DNA of 64,000 nt from Acinetobacter sp. Marseille-Q1618 (GTDB lineage: Bacteria > Pseudomonadota > Gammaproteobacteria > Pseudomonadales > Moraxellaceae). The DNA is taken from positions 248,001 to 312,000 of the forward strand of contig NZ_CADDWJ010000002.1 in NCBI RefSeq assembly GCF_902809855.1, given 5' to 3'. This document shows positions 63,564 through 64,000 of this stretch, piece after piece. Made by a program: the position numbers and the translations under genes. Under the pieces are notes generated by a model. The model worked only from the letters and a program-made list of their open reading frames with translations. It made no database searches and had not been told where the DNA came from. Position 1 is the first letter of the stretch; every line of letters starts with the position of its first letter.

Positions 63564-64000
63564 TTAAGCAACCTCAGAGGCATTCACATGATGATTTAAA
63601 AATTGATGCAATGCACCCACATCATGCGCAATATTCAACGGATGAAAGCTTTGCAAAACCTCAATGCTGTGGACACCATAACTTACACCGATACTTGGCA
63701 TAGCAATATTTTTTGCCATTTCCAGATCATAAGAGGTATCACCCACCATAATGGCACGTTCAGCCTGTACACCCGTGTATTGTAAAATTTCAGACAACAT
63801 TAAAGGATCTGGTTTTGATTTGGTTTCACTGGCTGCTCGTGTCACTGCAAACAAATCACGGCTCTTGGTTTGCCCTAAAACGCGGTCTAATCCTTTACGA
63901 CTTTTGCCTGTTGCGACTGCTAATTTAATATTTTGCTCATTTAAGTCTTGCAGCATTTCCGCCACACCTGTGAACCACTGATCATCCTTTGAATGTTCTA
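63564..64000 (-). CDS. HAD-family hydrolase (Gph-like), truncated at the window edge
   Basis: The readable part is about 145 residues ending LHQFLNHHVNASEVA; the N-terminal aspartate motif lies beyond base 64000. Visible: motif II LAVATGKSRKGLDRVL, the lysine in KSKPDPLMLSEIL, and motif III AIMVGDTSYDLEMAKNI. These are HAD subfamily IA phosphatase elements, as in phosphoglycolate phosphatase-like enzymes. The in-frame sequence stays open to the right edge (…WFTGVAEMLQDL), so the apparent GTG start at 63965 is not the true one. Confidence 0.85.
   Translation of the reverse strand, partial: EHSKDDQWFTGVAEMLQDLNEQNIKLAVATGKSRKGLDRVLGQTKSRDLFAVTRAASETKSKPDPLMLSEILQYTGVQAERAIMVGDTSYDLEMAKNIAMPSIGVSYGVHSIEVLQSFHPLNIAHDVGALHQFLNHHVNASEVA

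Noticed and set aside
1..64000. CRISPR arrays, prophage, insertion sequences or rRNA operons
   Set aside because: No regularly spaced direct repeats, transposase, integrase, phage structural genes or rRNA sequence were seen.

Overview
The window is a chromosomal segment of an Acinetobacter species (Moraxellaceae, Gammaproteobacteria). The evidence is the low-GC, A/T-ending codon use, the asd-fimV-truA order, the leuC-leuD-lipoprotein-leuB order, an LpsB-like lipooligosaccharide glycosyltransferase beside an LpxL/LpxM-type acyltransferase, a PtsP/RppH pair, and many Acinetobacter-type small proteins. No prophage, insertion sequence, CRISPR array, rRNA or tRNA was recognised. The species cannot be named from the sequence alone; urease plus phenylpropionate catabolism suggests an environmental or versatile strain.

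Layout. 1-5.3 kb: urease operon on the minus strand (ureD, ureA, ureB, ureC, ureE, start of ureF) with two inserted genes, a Cys-rich Sel1-like secreted protein and a histidine phosphatase. 5.3-12.6 kb: membrane acyltransferase, macrodomain protein, lipid A acyltransferase and LOS glycosyltransferase, a DUF2252 protein, then a noncoding region holding a chain of GGA hairpins and, on the minus strand, a GGA-rich small RNA gene preceded by a GacA-type box; then a membrane-anchored EEP phosphatase. 12.7-18.8 kb: asd, a FimV-like protein split into two genes, asparaginase, truA. 18.8-29.7 kb: regulators, infA, lipoproteins, the leucine genes leuCD/leuB and small membrane proteins, one behind a Fur-like box. 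30-38 kb: HAD phosphatase, rppH, ptsP, a small ArfA-like gene whose terminator lies inside its reading frame, isochorismatase/LysR pair, a ribbon-helix-helix-like gene with a 38-residue lysine-rich microprotein, and a second macrodomain protein. 38-47.8 kb: LysE/Lrp pair, aidB/TetR pair, katA, DCC and DoxX proteins, a metallo-beta-lactamase-fold hydrolase, a cation efflux protein, a GNAT protein.

48.2-61.5 kb is a catabolic supercluster combining counterparts of the E. coli hca and mhp operons: a phenylpropionate/cinnamate dioxygenase system (hcaE, hcaF, hcaC, hcaB, hcaD), the ring-cleavage dioxygenase mhpB, hydrolase mhpC, hydratase mhpD, acetaldehyde dehydrogenase mhpF, aldolase mhpE, an HcaR-like LysR regulator and an OprD-type porin. 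Together they should take 3-phenylpropionate (or cinnamate) to succinate (or fumarate), pyruvate and acetyl-CoA. mhpA, mhpR and a dedicated inner-membrane transporter are absent from the window. The end carries a glutathione S-transferase, a WYL regulator and a HAD hydrolase cut by the window edge.

The best leads are the GacA-box/GGA-rich RNA at 11161-11400, which looks like an RsmX/Y/Z- or CsrB-type CsrA-sequestering RNA, and the ArfA-like gene at 33957-34151, whose built-in terminator should yield nonstop mRNA.
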